From NCBI GenBank assembly GCA_012934845.2, contig WNNJ02001491.1:1-64000 (forward strand): a DNA stretch of 64,000 nt, written 5' to 3'. Made by a program: the position numbers and the translations under genes. This document shows positions 1-12,029 of the stretch, piece by piece. Positions within the stretch are counted from its first letter, which is position 1; each line of letters opens with the position of its first letter. This DNA is from Pomphorhynchus laevis (taxonomy: Eukaryota; Acanthocephala; Palaeacanthocephala; Echinorhynchida; Pomphorhynchidae). A model generated the notes under the pieces. That model worked only from the letters and a program-made list of their open reading frames with translations. It was not told where the DNA came from and ran no database searches.

Positions 1-305
1 TAATTCTTATTCTGATACACATCTGTTATTTATTAGTCAATTCATAAAAATGACGTTTATTTTAAATTTTATTTTTTATTTTAACTTGATTTAAATTATA
101 GAAAATCTAAAAACAATTATTAATTTTATTATTTAATTATTAAATTTTGATTTAACATCATTATTATGTTTTGACTTGTGACCCATCTGAGCAAATCTTG
201 TATTGTGTAAAATTAAATAAATTTAGATTAAAAAATATTTTTTTTATGTTTTGTTTATTTTATCACTATATTAAATACGTAGACTCAGTTAGCTCATTTG
301 ATTAT
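1..305 (+). repeat. Terminal (3') region of a Penelope-like element
   Basis: This stretch repeats the sequence downstream of the Penelope RT gene at about 27711-27945, including the closing motif GTAGACTCAGTTAGCT, with small insertions. The body of the element would lie before base 1. It is non-coding and AT-rich. Another diverged copy lies on the minus strand near 47400-47640. Confidence 0.75.
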
Positions 306-340
306 ATTTAACTTGATTGCATATTTGAGCTTAAATTTTT

Positions 341-862
341 CTGGTTGTCGGCCGACATTATCTTCACATGTATAGTTTCTATTCTTAATACAGCAGAACG
401 CTACTAATCAGCCTGGGTGGGTCTCAGCTGCTGACTCTTCTACATTTCACGTTTCGACCCTTATTATCTGCTTACTTCGTACAATGATGCTGATTGGATT
501 TGAAATCGGGATGTCTTATCGCGATTCAACCTTACATCCACTATGCTAGCTGCTCCGGTTGTGTAGATATACATTTATGTATATTAGTTTTGGTAGGGGA
601 TCGTATTCTAACGATCTACTGGAAGCCTACCTTAGGTGTGTGATCCGCTAGCTGGATCACTGTTTTCCATGCTTCCACATGCAGCATGAAAAACTGATCC
701 GGTTAGCAGATCAAATACCTAATGTTCCAATATATCGTTAGAATCACATTTTTTTGCGAAACGTAAAACGTATGTATGGGACCCACCAAGGCTGACTAGT
801 AGCCTCTTGCTCGATAAAGAATATTAACAATACATGTAAGGATAATGTCGTACCACAACCAG
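341..862. repeat. Foldback element with long imperfect inverted arms
   Basis: The ends are inverted: CTGGTTGTCGGCCGACATT at 341 against AATGTCGTACCACAACCAG ending at 862. The match continues inwards through the arms (for example GTATTCTAACGAT near 605 against ATCGTTAGAAT near 740) to a centre near 680. The left arm has about 150 extra bases near 470-600. Both arms carry a GAAACGTRAAAYGTA block also found in the 41-44 kb repeats. No protein is encoded, so this is a non-autonomous foldback element or a snap-back duplication. Confidence 0.65.
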
Positions 863-1199
863 AATTATTATAGATACATCGACAAGGTGGCACATATCTC
901 GTGAAGTCGAAAACATAAAAATTAATAAAGATAAAAACGAGAAAGCAAAACAGAAAATCAGTTAATAATCAGTCGTTTTTTGAAATTTTGGCAGTTGCTG
1001 CGCAGACGACATATACTAAAAAACTGTTCCACGTTTCGTTGATTCGGTCTCCGATCATAGCGCAACACGTATTTAAACTTATTTACGTTTCAAGATAATA
1101 TGATATCGAAGAACAGAAGAATAACTTGGGTTAAAGATATGTATACAAGGGTATTTTGGATCGGACAGAGATCGCCAAACAAATACAAAATCAGCTTCT
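863..1199. other. No gene seen
   Basis: AT-rich spacer between the foldback element and a LINE remnant. I see no coding potential or repeat structure. Confidence 0.5.
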
Positions 1200-2095
1200 C
1201 CAGGAGAAAATTCTACTAATTGGACCCCTTAAATTTTGAGTCTATTAAGATATATAACATTGCGAAACGAGGATACAAGATGAGTGCATTTCCTCAGAAC
1301 TCGCTCATATAGGTCCAATTCACCTCTTAGTTTGGGGTATGTAACTGGAGAGACGTACATTATGTGACTGCGTATAACTGTAGTAAAAATAAGGTGGAAG
1401 TATTTAGCGTCAAAAGTACTGAGGGTTCTACGCAACATATATAGTAGGCTAAGACACTTGCTTGATTTGTAATTAACGCGATCACGTGATTTGAGGTCAT
1501 TAGATACATTGATGCTTAAATTGGTCGTTTTCAATACAGTTTTGATTGTTACACCGTCTATAGAGTATGAAGGGGCATGTTTAGCAGATCTAAGGTAAAG
1601 ATAAATACATTTGTGTGGATTAAGCAGTAAGCATTTACAACGAGATCAATCATTTAGTTGATTTAGGACTTCTAGTATGAGGTCACTGTCTGTTATATCG
1701 TCAACTATCCTCAACATCTTCAAGTAATCAGTGTAGAGAACTGAGTAGCTACTAGATAATGCACTAGGAAGATCGTTTATATAAAATATTAAACAACAAG
1801 GGACTTAGAGCGGAACCTTAATGTACTCCTTTTGAAAATGGAGTCCATGCCGATATATATTCACCGACTTTTTACATCAGCGGTACTATGAATGTAAGAC
1901 TTATTTGTCTGTAACGTGAGGAAATGTCTCGGTTGCCTTTCTTAAATTGTGGTCTAATAATAGATTTCGTTCACTCTGAGGGAATAGTACTGAATGTCAT
2001 TGAGTGTTAAATATATTCCAAAGAGTTTTGACAACAGCAGTCGCTAACTCACGGTATAGTATGGTAGGGATACCGTTAGGACCCGTAAAGGCATA
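1200..2095 (-). mobile_element. LINE Z-type remnant (RT 3' half), minus strand
   Basis: On the minus strand 1534-1229 reads as the thumb region of a CR1/Jockey-group RT; the stretch LYERVLRKCTHLVSS closely parallels IYERILRQATHLVSS in the LINE Z copy at 31039-31527. Around 2095-2030 a piece reading GPNGIPTILYRELATA matches the pre-RT segment GRDGLPSILFRELATV of the same family at 36580. The middle of the RT is absent or decayed, and stops and frame changes are many. An old dead copy. Confidence 0.7.
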
Positions 2096-2096
2096 T

Positions 2097-2375
2097 CATG
2101 TCTCAGCAATCTTCTATGTGCAAGGGAAGCATGGACTGGTGATGTTTCTATAGGTTATGCTGTGGATGCGATCTTCCTTGATTTAAGTCGGGCATTTGAT
2201 CGTGTTCCGCAGGTGATGTTGCTTGGCGTTCTGCAATCGTATCAAATCAATAAATGGTTAATAGATTAGATTCAGAATTTTCTATGCGATCTTTATCAAT
2301 CACATCGAAAAGTATCTATCGGTGTACCTCAAGAGTCTGTCTTAAATCCAGTCATTTTCAACATATTCATCGGAC
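2097..2375 (+). mobile_element. LINE RT palm fragment
   Basis: In the + direction the codons give SNLLCAREAWTGD, then VDAIFLDLSRAFDRVPQ (RT motif A with its Asp), then VSIGVPQESVLNPVIFNIF (motif B region, normally VPQGSVLGP). This is a CR1/Jockey-type RT with stops and a frame change. It abuts an oppositely oriented LINE piece on its left and an ORF1 piece on its right, so it is a chimera of fragments. Confidence 0.7.
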
Positions 2376-3490
2376 ATTTCTCTGCGGCTTCGGTTGTGCT
2401 GCGCATGTTGGAAAGCTATTGACGAATAGTGACCAAAACGATGAGGATGTTCTAAAAGTTGGCGAAACCACCGTACTACTATCATCATCAGTGAGTATGC
2501 CGCATCCACTGCCAACTTGGACTTCCAATGCATTAAAGACAACTCAGAAGAGTCAGTCACGTCTGCAGTATCGGTAGCAAGCACTACTGACCATTTAATG
2601 ACAGTTGCAACTGAGTTGCATGCTGAACAGCTATCAAGATTTCCAGGCATGTGCTCTATAGCCAAGCAAACGATTATGTCCTCTGACCGTAGTGCCATAA
2701 ATGTAGGTTCCTCATAATATGTCGAGTTTATCGACCATGATATTATTGGGAGACATGCCTTTATACAAATTACAAATAAGGAGGATTCATCTACAAGATG
2801 TCCATTTGCTTCTAATCATATGGGCCATATGAACAACTATCAGTGGAATATTCAGATTCTGTCTATCCCTAGCATTGCTTATGTGACGAGCTCAGCGAGG
2901 ATCTAATTACCACGACATCCTCGAAAAAAAGACAAAAACGTTGATGATAAAGTTTTTAAATCATTAGAGTCAACAAATATTTTACCTATTCGTCTGAGGA
3001 AGGACGGTGACGGGATAAACCCTGATTAGGGATGTGTGTTAACAGCTATCAATGAAGATTTAATTACATCCGATCCTATTCAGGCGAGTTTCCCGATGCA
3101 GCACACCCAAACCTTTTCAAAATTTGCAAAACGTCATAACCGCGCTCGGACAGTCATATTTGTTAGCATACATTAGTCTTGTTCTGTGAACATTCAACAT
3201 AGTTTGAATGATGATCTTCTGAAGGTACGCTCTGTTCTTTCAACAGTCCTTAAAGATTTATCTAATAAAATTATCTTCAAGATTAAAGTAGTATCTCTGT
3301 TTCGCGTAGGTAGAAAAAGTGAGGACAGTAGAAATCGTCCTAGACTAATAAAAGCCATTTTGAAAGATCAATGAATACTTAAAATTATTCTTCACAATTC
3401 GTTTCGTTTGTTCGGTAGCCAAGTCAGAATACTAAAAGATCTTGATGTTGAAGAGTACAAACGCCTGCGTAAAGCGAAGTAACTTTTGAA
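2376..3490 (+). mobile_element. LINE Z-type ORF1 remnant
   Basis: The start reads LCGFGCAAHVGKLLTNSD, parallel to FTCGYCSAKLFNELKTRV in the ORF1 of LINE Z at 39000-38940 (end of a Cys-rich finger). At 3186-3480 the product contains LLKVRSVLSTVLKD, VSLFRVGRK, RPRLIKAIL and RILKDLDVEEYKRLRK, the RRM-like ORF1 core also seen at 38480-38200. Several stops break it. It lies on the opposite strand from the complete LINE Z. Confidence 0.6.
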
Positions 3491-3654
3491 TATACGCATA
3501 AATTACAGAGAGACAAATCTGACAATACGAAATTTTCAAGTTGTGCGGCAGAGGACTTGGATTCGCTGGACCTCGCTAACAACGTATCGGTCTAAATCAC
3601 CCTGCCGCAGATTCTTCTTCGCGAATGACATCAATGTATCATAATAATATATGT

Positions 3655-4560
3655 TTGGACAATATTATCGAGTACAAATCTTTCATATTATTAATGTTTC
3701 AACAGCACATAAAAGCATGGCTGGTTCACTGCAGAAAAAAAAGAAAATAATAAAAGTATCACAAATACGGAAAAGCAGCTTTCCCCATGGCATCCTCCAT
3801 CCGTAATTTCTTTTTGAATTCGTTGATATTGCTACTGCACACTGTTGACTCTCCAAGCCTATTCCACAGAGATACAACTCGCCGATCAAATTGGACAGCT
3901 CGTGATTTTCTTATCCTTTCACGTCGCAGGGTTAAACCATGGCCTCGGAGGATATTGGATGAGCGCAAATGAAGACAATCTCGAAGTGGATGATCCAAAT
4001 CATTAAGAATTTGCCAGACCATACTCATATCGATGTACCGGCGGGTCCACGTGACAGTCTCAAGTCTAAGTGCTTTTAATCGATCAGGGTACGACAAAAA
4101 TTTCAGTTGCGGTGCTAGCTTGGTAGCTCTATGAAGTACCCTCTCTGAACTAATATGTTCTTTTGAATTTTGGGGATACACACACGGCGCAGCATATAGA
4201 AGACGGCTCAACACATGAGCAAAGATTAGCGGACATAGGGCAAATTGATTGAGTGCAATGAAAGTGCGTCGAAGTTGACCGATTATCCCAAACGCATTTG
4301 AACAAGCATGTTCAGTATGTGTGACGGTACTCAAATCACTGTTTATCCACACTCCCAAGTCCTTATATTTGCTCACTCGTTCTATATCACTGCTTTGAAA
4401 GCTATAATTAACTAAAGATTGAGCATTTCCGCCACGAACACGTAAATGTTTGCATTTTGATATATTTACAATCAACCTATTGAGCAAAGCCAATTTTCGA
4501 CTTCATCGATATCCCGTTGCAGTTTAACAATATCATTGGGTTAATTATATCATATGGTAT
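3655..4560 (-). mobile_element. LINE Z-type RT C-terminal half with 3' UTR, minus strand
   Basis: A 244-residue open frame (4493-3759) covers the RT region after the YADD motif and the thumb: LGVWINSDLSTVTH, PLIFAHVLSRLLYAAP, ERVLHRATKLAPQLKFLSY, then WNRLGEST near the end. This layout is typical of CR1/Jockey-superfamily LINEs. The 3' UTR (3740-3655) ends with the family hairpin at 3703-3723. The copy is 5'-truncated. Confidence 0.8.
3703..3723 (-). ncRNA. 3' UTR hairpin of LINE Z family
   Basis: Outer stem CAGC (3703-3706) with GCTG (3720-3723) and inner stem CAT (3708-3710) with ATG (3717-3719). It sits at the same place as hairpins at 7928-7957 and 30948-30977 with different paired bases. 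Confidence 0.5.
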
Positions 4561-4653
4561 GATGCACTTAAGGGTATAGAAATACTTAGTTTAAACACCC
4601 CATATAATTCCACAAATTTTCATTGTTTGCTTCTTTACTCGAATGCGCGTAGT

Positions 4654-5870
4654 ATTCTTTCTAAAATTTACTAATTAAGAGTTCGTGTCCAAGTGAAGAA
4701 TCCTTTTTTATTGCAATAACAGAGTTGTGATCAAAACCTGATGTTACCGATGGTGAGATCGAGTTATCCAATTACTTTTGTAATGGGGCTGAGATGTGCA
4801 ATAGAAAGGGAGGTGGAATAATACTCTATGTTCACAATAGCGCAGTAGTTAGATAACAATTTAATCTAAACTTTTGATTTCATTTTAAAAACAGTAACAC
4901 TGCTCGACGTAAAATTTGATGATGAAGTTGAATCTTTATGGGTGAGGGTATCACTCTCAAATCGTCAACCGATAGTCTGGTCTCATTTATCGTAGCCCAT
5001 GCGCTAAGGTCGGTTGCATTGTCAACGATTTTCATAAGTACGCTACTTTGCACGATGTGTTAGTTTTGGGAGATCTCAATATGCCTCATTTAGATTGGGA
5101 AACATACACATCCAGAGTAGGATGTGATAATGGTTCATTAGAGTAATTCGGCTCTATCAATGTTTTAAGTATCACTCAACATGAGAGGACTTCACTGGTT
5201 TCTGTGGGAATCAGCGATCTTTGTTAGATATTTGTCTTACCTCAAACGCATGTTTTGTAGAACCACGTCACTCACCTTGAACCTCTAGGATCATCGGATC
5301 ACGGTGCTCTTCTATTTGACTCCTACTTCTCGCAAGGCCTTTCCACCTACATATCGTTTCTAAACACTGTTCAGTGTTTCAAGACGAATTATCAATTGGT
5401 CCGTATGTGTCTTTCCGGTATATGTTGGCTGAATCCTCTTGTGGTTGGTGTTGAAACGGCATGGCAACAATTTGAGGCGATACTTTTAGATTTGCTCTTA
5501 CGATTCTCGCTTTGGAAAGTCACGAAAGTTCGTTTACATTATAAACCTTGGTTTGATAGGGAACTCTGTGAAGTCTTGAAAGAAAAATATATATTTTAAG
5601 AGGTTTAGGGATGGTGAAATTAGCATTGTTTCTTTCGTTACGAATTTTAAACACACTAAACGGCGTAGTTTTGAAGAAAGGATTGCACAAGAGGCTTTTC
5701 GCAACCCTGGTCGCTTGTTCAAATACGCGAACTCAAAACATAGAGCGGGACATATTCTGCTTGTATAGGGCAGTGGACATGCCCTCGATGACGACTCGCA
5801 TTTGCCACGTAAAAAATAAATGTTTTTGTGAACGTACTAAATGGCTCAGTAAATTTAAATATGAGAAAAA
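4654..5870 (+). mobile_element. LINE endonuclease-linker segment, first copy of a 1.2 kb tandem duplication
   Basis: Codons around 5060-5110 give LVLGDLNMPHLDWE, the conserved GDxN step of an APE-type LINE endonuclease. Further on come SSDH and linker-like text such as RRSFEERIAQEAFRNPGRLF before RT. RT itself is missing: the unit runs straight into a short tail, CGCATTTGCCACGTAA near 5798, shared with the 3' ends of LINE X1/X2. This looks like an internally deleted, non-autonomous LINE. Many stops. Confidence 0.65.
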
Positions 5871-7083
5871 ATTCTTTCTAAAATTTACTAATTAAGAGTT
5901 CGTGTCCAAGTTCAGAATCCTTTGTTTGTTGCAATAACAGTGTCGTGATCAAAACCTGATGTTACCGATGGTGAGATCGAGTTATCTAATTACTTTTGTA
6001 ATGAGACTGACAGGTGCAATAGAAAGGGAGGTAAAATAATACTATATGTTCACAATAGCGCAGTAGTTAGATAACAATTTAATCTAAACTTTTGATTTCA
6101 TTTTAAAAACAGTAACACTGCTCGACGTAAAATTTGATGATGAAGTTGAATCTTTATGGGTGAGGGTATCACTCTCAAATCGTCAACCGATAGTCTGGTC
6201 TCATTTATCGTAGCCCATGCGCTAAGGTCGGTTGCATTGTCAACGATTTTCATAAGTACGCTACTTTGCACGATGTGTTAGTTTTGGGAGATCTCAATAT
6301 GCCTCATGTAGATTGGGAAACATACACATCCAGAGTAGGATGTGATAATGGTTCATTAGAGTAATTCGGCTCTATCAATGTTTTAAGTATCACTCAACAT
6401 GAGAGGACTTCACTGGTTTCTGTGGGAATCAGCGATCTTTGTTAGATATTTGTCTTACCTCAAACGCATGTTTTGTAGAACCACGTCACTCACCTTGAAC
6501 CTCTAGGATCATCAGACCACTGTGTCCTTCTATTTGACTCCTACTTCTCGCAAGGCCTTTCAACCCACATATCGTTTCTAAACACTGTTCAGTGTTTCAA
6601 GACGAATTATCAATTGGTCCGTATGTGTCTTTCCGGTATATGTTGGCTGAATCCTCTTGTGGTTGGTGTTGAAACGGCATGGCAACAATTTGAGGCGATA
6701 CTTTTAGATTTGCTCTTACGATTCTCGCTTTGGAAAGTCACGAAAGTTCGTTTACATTATAAACCTTGGTTTGATAGGGAACTCTGTGAAGTCTTGAAAG
6801 AAAAATATATATTTTAAGAGGTTTAGGGATGGTGAAATTAGCATTGTTTCTTTCGTTACAAATTTTAAACACACTAAACGGCGTAGTTTTGAAGAAAGGA
6901 TTGCACAAGAGGCTTTTCGCAACCCTGGTCGCTTGTTCAAATACGCGAACTCAAAACATATAGCGGGACATATTCGGCTTGTATCGGGCAGTGGACATGC
7001 CCTCGATGACGACTCGCATTTGCCACGTAAAAATAAATGTTTTTGTGAACGTACTAAATGGCTCAGTAAATTTAAATATGAGA
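5871..7083 (+). mobile_element. Second copy of the 1.2 kb tandem duplication
   Basis: Starts ATTCTTTCTAAAATTTAC exactly as at 4654 and repeats the first copy to its end, differing at only a few positions (for example CATTTAGATTGG against CATGTAGATTGG). The high identity makes the duplication much younger than the decay of the LINE inside it. Confidence 0.85.
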
Positions 7084-7903
7084 GAGCATAACAAAGTGAT
7101 TTACAAAGTTGAAGATTGAAGTAAAATCGATAGAATTAATTACTGCAAATCTTGTTTTATCGCAACATGATCAAATTATAGAAAGCATTTTGACTAGCAG
7201 TTTCAGAAGAAGGATGAGAGCAGATAAAAACTGAAAAGTAGGTACAAATTGGATGAACGAAAGTAAGAAGTAACTTATATCAGAGCAAGCGTTCAAAAAT
7301 TTTGGAAATGGTTTTTAGAAATTGAACAATATTGTGCAGCAAAGGAGATATTTTAAGATGATTTTTCAAAAATATTGTAAAATGGCAGATTTCCACATAG
7401 GGAAGTTTAAAATTGACGAAGTAAGAACAGTTACAAGGAATGATGGTATAACTGGGAGTTTAATTACATTAGTTCATGTGTGATATAATAGGGATGTGCA
7501 GTTATTAGAGTGAAAATATGTGAAGCTTCTAATACAAGTATGTATTTAACAAAAATACAAGTATGTATTTAACAAAAACTCTCTTCGACTTGAGACCGTT
7601 TCTTGGACCCGTCAGTATATCGATATGAATATAGTGTGACGAGTTCTACATTCTTCAAATCATCCTCTTCGGATGTGTTTACAACTGCGACAGTCAGCAT
7701 TCCTTCGAGGACACAGTTTGACTTTGAGCCGGAATTTAGTGAAAAAGTCCCGGTGTATACAATTTTAACGAAGAGTAGTTGGACTTTGGAACAAACTGAA
7801 TGGCGAAACTGTTTGCAGCAGTGGTGACTAAGCATTCAAGTCCGGATTACGGATGGATCCTGCTATGCGCAAGGAAGTGTTCCCCTATATATGTGAACAG
7901 TTT
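7084..7903. other. No recognisable gene
   Basis: Overlapping open frames of 74-88 codons lie on both strands at 7569-7835, but neither shows a known domain or matches another copy here. The 13-base run AAGTATGTATTTA is repeated in tandem near 7540-7575. Possibly decayed LINE sequence, because a LINE tail follows. Confidence 0.4.
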
Positions 7904-7972
7904 TTGTGATTTTTATTTTTTGTGAACCGGCTATTTTAAGCCCATGCTTGTAAGCCGTTGAAACAATAATAA
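7904..7972 (+). repeat. LINE Z-type 3' UTR tail with hairpin
   Basis: TTTGTGAACCGGCT...GTTGAAACAATAATAATG matches the 3' tails at 30990-30930 (minus) and 3735-3670 (minus). It contains the hairpin CGGCT/AGCCG (7928-7932, 7953-7957) around AAGC/GCTT (7938-7941, 7946-7949). Confidence 0.6.
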
Positions 7973-8524
7973 TGTAAGATTAAATACGCTATAGTGATTG
8001 AATGAGTTAAAAATATATATAGGTGCATTTGTCTAACAGATAAGAAGAGAAATCACATGGTGTCAATATTAGAGTCACCATATGGAAAACAAATAAAACC
8101 AAAATTTAAGATTTTCCAGGTAGTTTAGGGTTTGTCGAAGATAAAAGTTTATTCTTTTAATGAAGTACTCGTTTACTAATAAGTCGTAAGTGATGAAGAT
8201 CCTAAGATTTAGGAAATGATCTTTCGAAAGAAATATCAAAATTTTGGCCTAGAAAGATGACATTTAGTATTTAACCATTGTGTTCTGCATTGGCGATTGA
8301 TTATGTGTAATTTGATAGGCAAATCACATATCATCAATGGGATAAATTTATTTAAATATTCCCCAAAAATTATTATTTATTTAGAATATCTGTTTCTAAT
8401 TTTTTATTTAAATGTCAGATTCTTTTCATTTTTATTCAAATAAGAAACATAATTAATTTTAAATGTTTAATATTTGGATGACGCATTATAATCACAAATT
8501 TTAATTACTTATGGAGGCATTTAA
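7973..8524. other. AT-rich spacer, no gene seen
   Basis: No coding potential, RNA gene or repeat recognised on either strand. Confidence 0.5.
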
Positions 8525-10026
8525 ATCATACCGTCTGATACTTTTGGACAAACATCCAGGAGTTCGTCATATATGAGTTGGTCAGGTAATGAGGCGTATT
8601 GTGGGCAGAGTACTGGCAAACAATATTAAGAGAGAACTAATCAAAGTAGCAGGTAAAACTCAGTTATGTGCTGGACAGAGATGTGGTATCGAATACTCAC
8701 TACACTCTATTAGAGATAAGTTTTCGAACTCTAATGATAACTGTACTTTTATTATTGACGCGACAAATGCATTCAATTGCATAAACAGAAATACATTCAT
8801 ATGTAACATATAATATGTGTGCCCAAGCTTATCAACAATACTAGTTAATTACTATTCCACACCTACAACTCTGGTACTAGAGAATAGTTTAATAAAATCA
8901 GATATAGGGTTTACACAGGGCGACCTTATGTCTATAGCAGCTTATGCGGCAGCGTTTTATGCCAATGATAAGTGAACTCCAACTCACTCACCCCAATATA
9001 AGTCATCATTGGTATGCGGACGATGGTATATGTGTAGGAACCTATAATGATATAGTTAAACTTTGGGAATACTTAATTAAAACTTGTAACGAATATGGTT
9101 ATTTCACCTAACCTTCAAAATGCAAACTTCTTGTCCACCCCTTAAATCACAGTAAACAAGATCTGGAATTCGAAGGTTGTGGTGTTCAGATACTTACAAA
9201 AGGAATTAAGATTCTCGGAAGCTACATTATGAAAGCAGAATATATTGAGAGAAACGTTCTTATATCGTGCAACTCATAGTTGAAACAGCTAGATATCATC
9301 GCAGACATAGCTAAAATAGATCCACAATCAGCATATACGATTCTGACTAAATGTTTGCAATTCCAATGGACCCATTTAAAACGAACTTGCCCAATCGAAT
9401 CAAACTGGCTTCAACTGTTAGACATAGCTCTTGTAACAGGTGTATTACCAGCGATTACCGGAAACCAAATATTGACAACCAGCCAAATGAAACAAATATT
9501 ACTTTTACCCCTAAAATCTGGAGGACTGAGGATCGAAAAGCCTAGTGGAAATACAATGGAAGAATATAGATATTCACAAAAATGACTTGTATTTTCGATG
9601 CCGGCTTTGATGAATGGGAATCAGCCCGAAATACAGTTGCTATAAACATTTAAGATGACAAACGTAGTTCTTCAAACATGTTAAAGGAAACAGTGATGAA
9701 AGAATTGAATGATGTTCAGAGGCAATATATAAACCAAATTTCAACTGGACCTAGTGTATCATTATGACTGAGCCGCTCTCCTTCACTTTCACAAGGAAGA
9801 ACTCTATCAAATCAGCAATTTCAAGATGCAATGTGCGTGAGGTACGGATGGAATTCCCAAAGCACTTCCCCGATATGTATATGTGGTGAAAACGCTAGTG
9901 TCACACATTCTCTATCTTGTCAATCAGGTGAGGTTCCTATAATTCGCCACAATATAATACGAGATTTCATTGCTTAAGCCCTACAAACTATATGTAACGA
10001 CGTAGGATCGAGCCTCAATTATCAAA
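8525..10026 (+). mobile_element. RLE-family non-LTR retrotransposon copy A, part 1
   Basis: The + strand reads RLILLDKHPGVRHI at 8535, VMRRIVGRVLANNIK, then FIIDATNAFNCINR (RT motif A), a decayed WYADD region near 9012, and thumb text such as QSAYTILTKCLQFQW. The C-terminus has CICGENASVTHSLSCQ, the CxC-x7-H-x4-C finger that precedes the endonuclease, then IIRHN. This order (RT, finger, restriction-like endonuclease) is that of R2-type non-LTR elements. Stops and frame changes are frequent. The element continues at 12030 after an inserted LTR fossil. Confidence 0.7.
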
Positions 10027-12029
10027 TGACGTAAACCAAAAGATGACTTTATTTGACAATATAGAACAAACAAAACGTTTATAGTTATAATGTCATATCA
10101 TCTTCATCCACTATGTAATCGTTGAAACGGCTTGGCATTTTACGTAAGCGTTGGCTACGCCAGACCCGTGGACGTTGTTAATTTCTGACCGGTTCGCTGA
10201 CCATTATTTGTTAATAGTCATCAGAATGTTTTGGTTCACTCACTCTCTTGTCCGCTTCCCCTAAATCGACGTGAGACCGTACTTACATTTACTTTCGTTT
10301 AAGGTTAGTCCATACTTAACAGTAGTATCTTAGAATAGACGTAGGTTCACATCGTGATCGTCTTTATCTGTACCGCATACGACAATATCATCCAAATATG
10401 CAAATGTACCTTCAGCGATTCGGCTTCTATCATATTAACTATGATTCTTTGAAAGACGGCCGGGGCATTTGTCAATCCAAATGGAACCCGGTTAAATTCG
10501 TAAAGCTTGCCCATTGCTTCGAAGGCGGTGTAACACTTCTCTGACTCTCGCATTGGCACTTGGTGATACGCGGACGTCAAATCAATCCGGCTTAAGAACG
10601 TATACGTAGCGATACGTTCAATAGTATTGTCAATCCTGGGAAGTGGATATGCATCTAGTTCGGTAAACTTATTAATTGTCATCGAATAATCCACCATAAA
10701 TCTTTGCTTCCCTGATGGATTTGAAACTACCACTACTTGCGCTCGCCAGGGTGACTGACTGTGACGAATAATTCCTTCGCGCAATAATCTCTGAACTTCA
10801 CGATCGATGAAATCGGAATGCAAGGAGCTGTACTTCCTTGATTTGACAGCAATGGGGCGACAACCTGGTGAGAGCGTGTTAAATAAACTAGGCTCTTCTA
10901 TCCTTATGGAATCTAATGTGGCTAGGGTCAACGTTGGAGTATGAGAACTGAGGGATAGTGTCACGGTTTTGAATCCGGATAGAAAGGAATGTCCCCAAAA
11001 TGACATCACAACACAAGCATGGAAGGCATAGAAACTTAACGTCATGATACGTTCGTCCTTGAATCTCTCATATTATGATCATTTACCTTAATGTTTACGA
11101 TCAAACGTCTTAGGTCGTTATTTATACTAGCGAGCATGGCGCCAACAGCCTCAAACTCCGAATCTTCAGTCATTGCGTTTACACGAGGACGTTTGGATGA
11201 CTTACACACATAAGCAAAATGGCCACGTTTGCCACATTGTCGACAATCTGCATTTCTTGCTGGACATTTGCTGCGATGATGGTAATGCCTGCCACAGAAA
11301 TAGCACTGTTTGAACATGCTGACATCCGTTATCTTGCTATCAACAGCACTGCATGTTGCGTCCTCTTAAGCTTAAATTGACGCTACGGACATATCAGGTG
11401 AACAATTGTACGTGGATGCTTGCAATTGTGCACTTTCAAGTATGTGTGCTCGATCAAACGCTTTGATAGCACTAAGATCCTTGCTTTCCAATAGGCGTTG
11501 TCGTATATGCGTTGAGCGCAACCCACTAACAATTCGTCGCCAATCACTAAGTCACGATGCTCGATCGAAGTAACTGCTTGAAATTCACAATCTCGACTGA
11601 GCGTTTGTAAGTTGAAGATGAATTGATCGATCGATTGCTCGTCGGTTTGTCGATGTGTGAGCAGCTTGTATCGTGTGAATATTTGACTTTTCTTCTTAAT
11701 AAACAGAGCCTCCAGCCTTGATATGGCATCATCGTAAGTTGTTGCAGATTCGATATGTCGATAGACCGTAGTCGACACGTGATTGACAAGGATGTCCAAA
11801 CGTGAATCAGCAGGTAAGTCTACAATGCTGCCAAGGAATTTTGTAAATCGTCTTTTCCAATGGGCCCATAGAGTGGCTGCGTCAAGAGTATCTGGTTCGA
11901 GAGCCAACTGTTCTGGTTTGAGTAACTTCTCATAGTCACCAATTGTCAAATAAATTGACGTAAACCAAAATATGGCTTTATTTGACAATCTAGAACAAAC
12001 AAAACGTTTTTAGTTATAATGTCATATCA
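10027..12029 (-). mobile_element. Ty3/gypsy (Mag-like) LTR retrotransposon fossil
   Basis: A small LTR element inserted in RLE copy A and read on the minus strand. Direct 74-bp LTRs lie at 10027-10100 and 11956-12029, with TG/CA ends, and differ at 4 positions, so the insertion is moderately old. Parts seen from the 5' LTR: a gag region (about 11988-11383), paired CCHC-type zinc knuckles (11317-11200) and the first part of a Ty3/gypsy reverse transcriptase (11045-10347). LTRs this short are typical of the Mag lineage. The element is much shorter than a complete one and is broken. Confidence 0.85.

Noticed and set aside
7569-7835. Pair of overlapping open frames as a gene
   Set aside because: No domain, no relation to other copies, and both strands are equally open.
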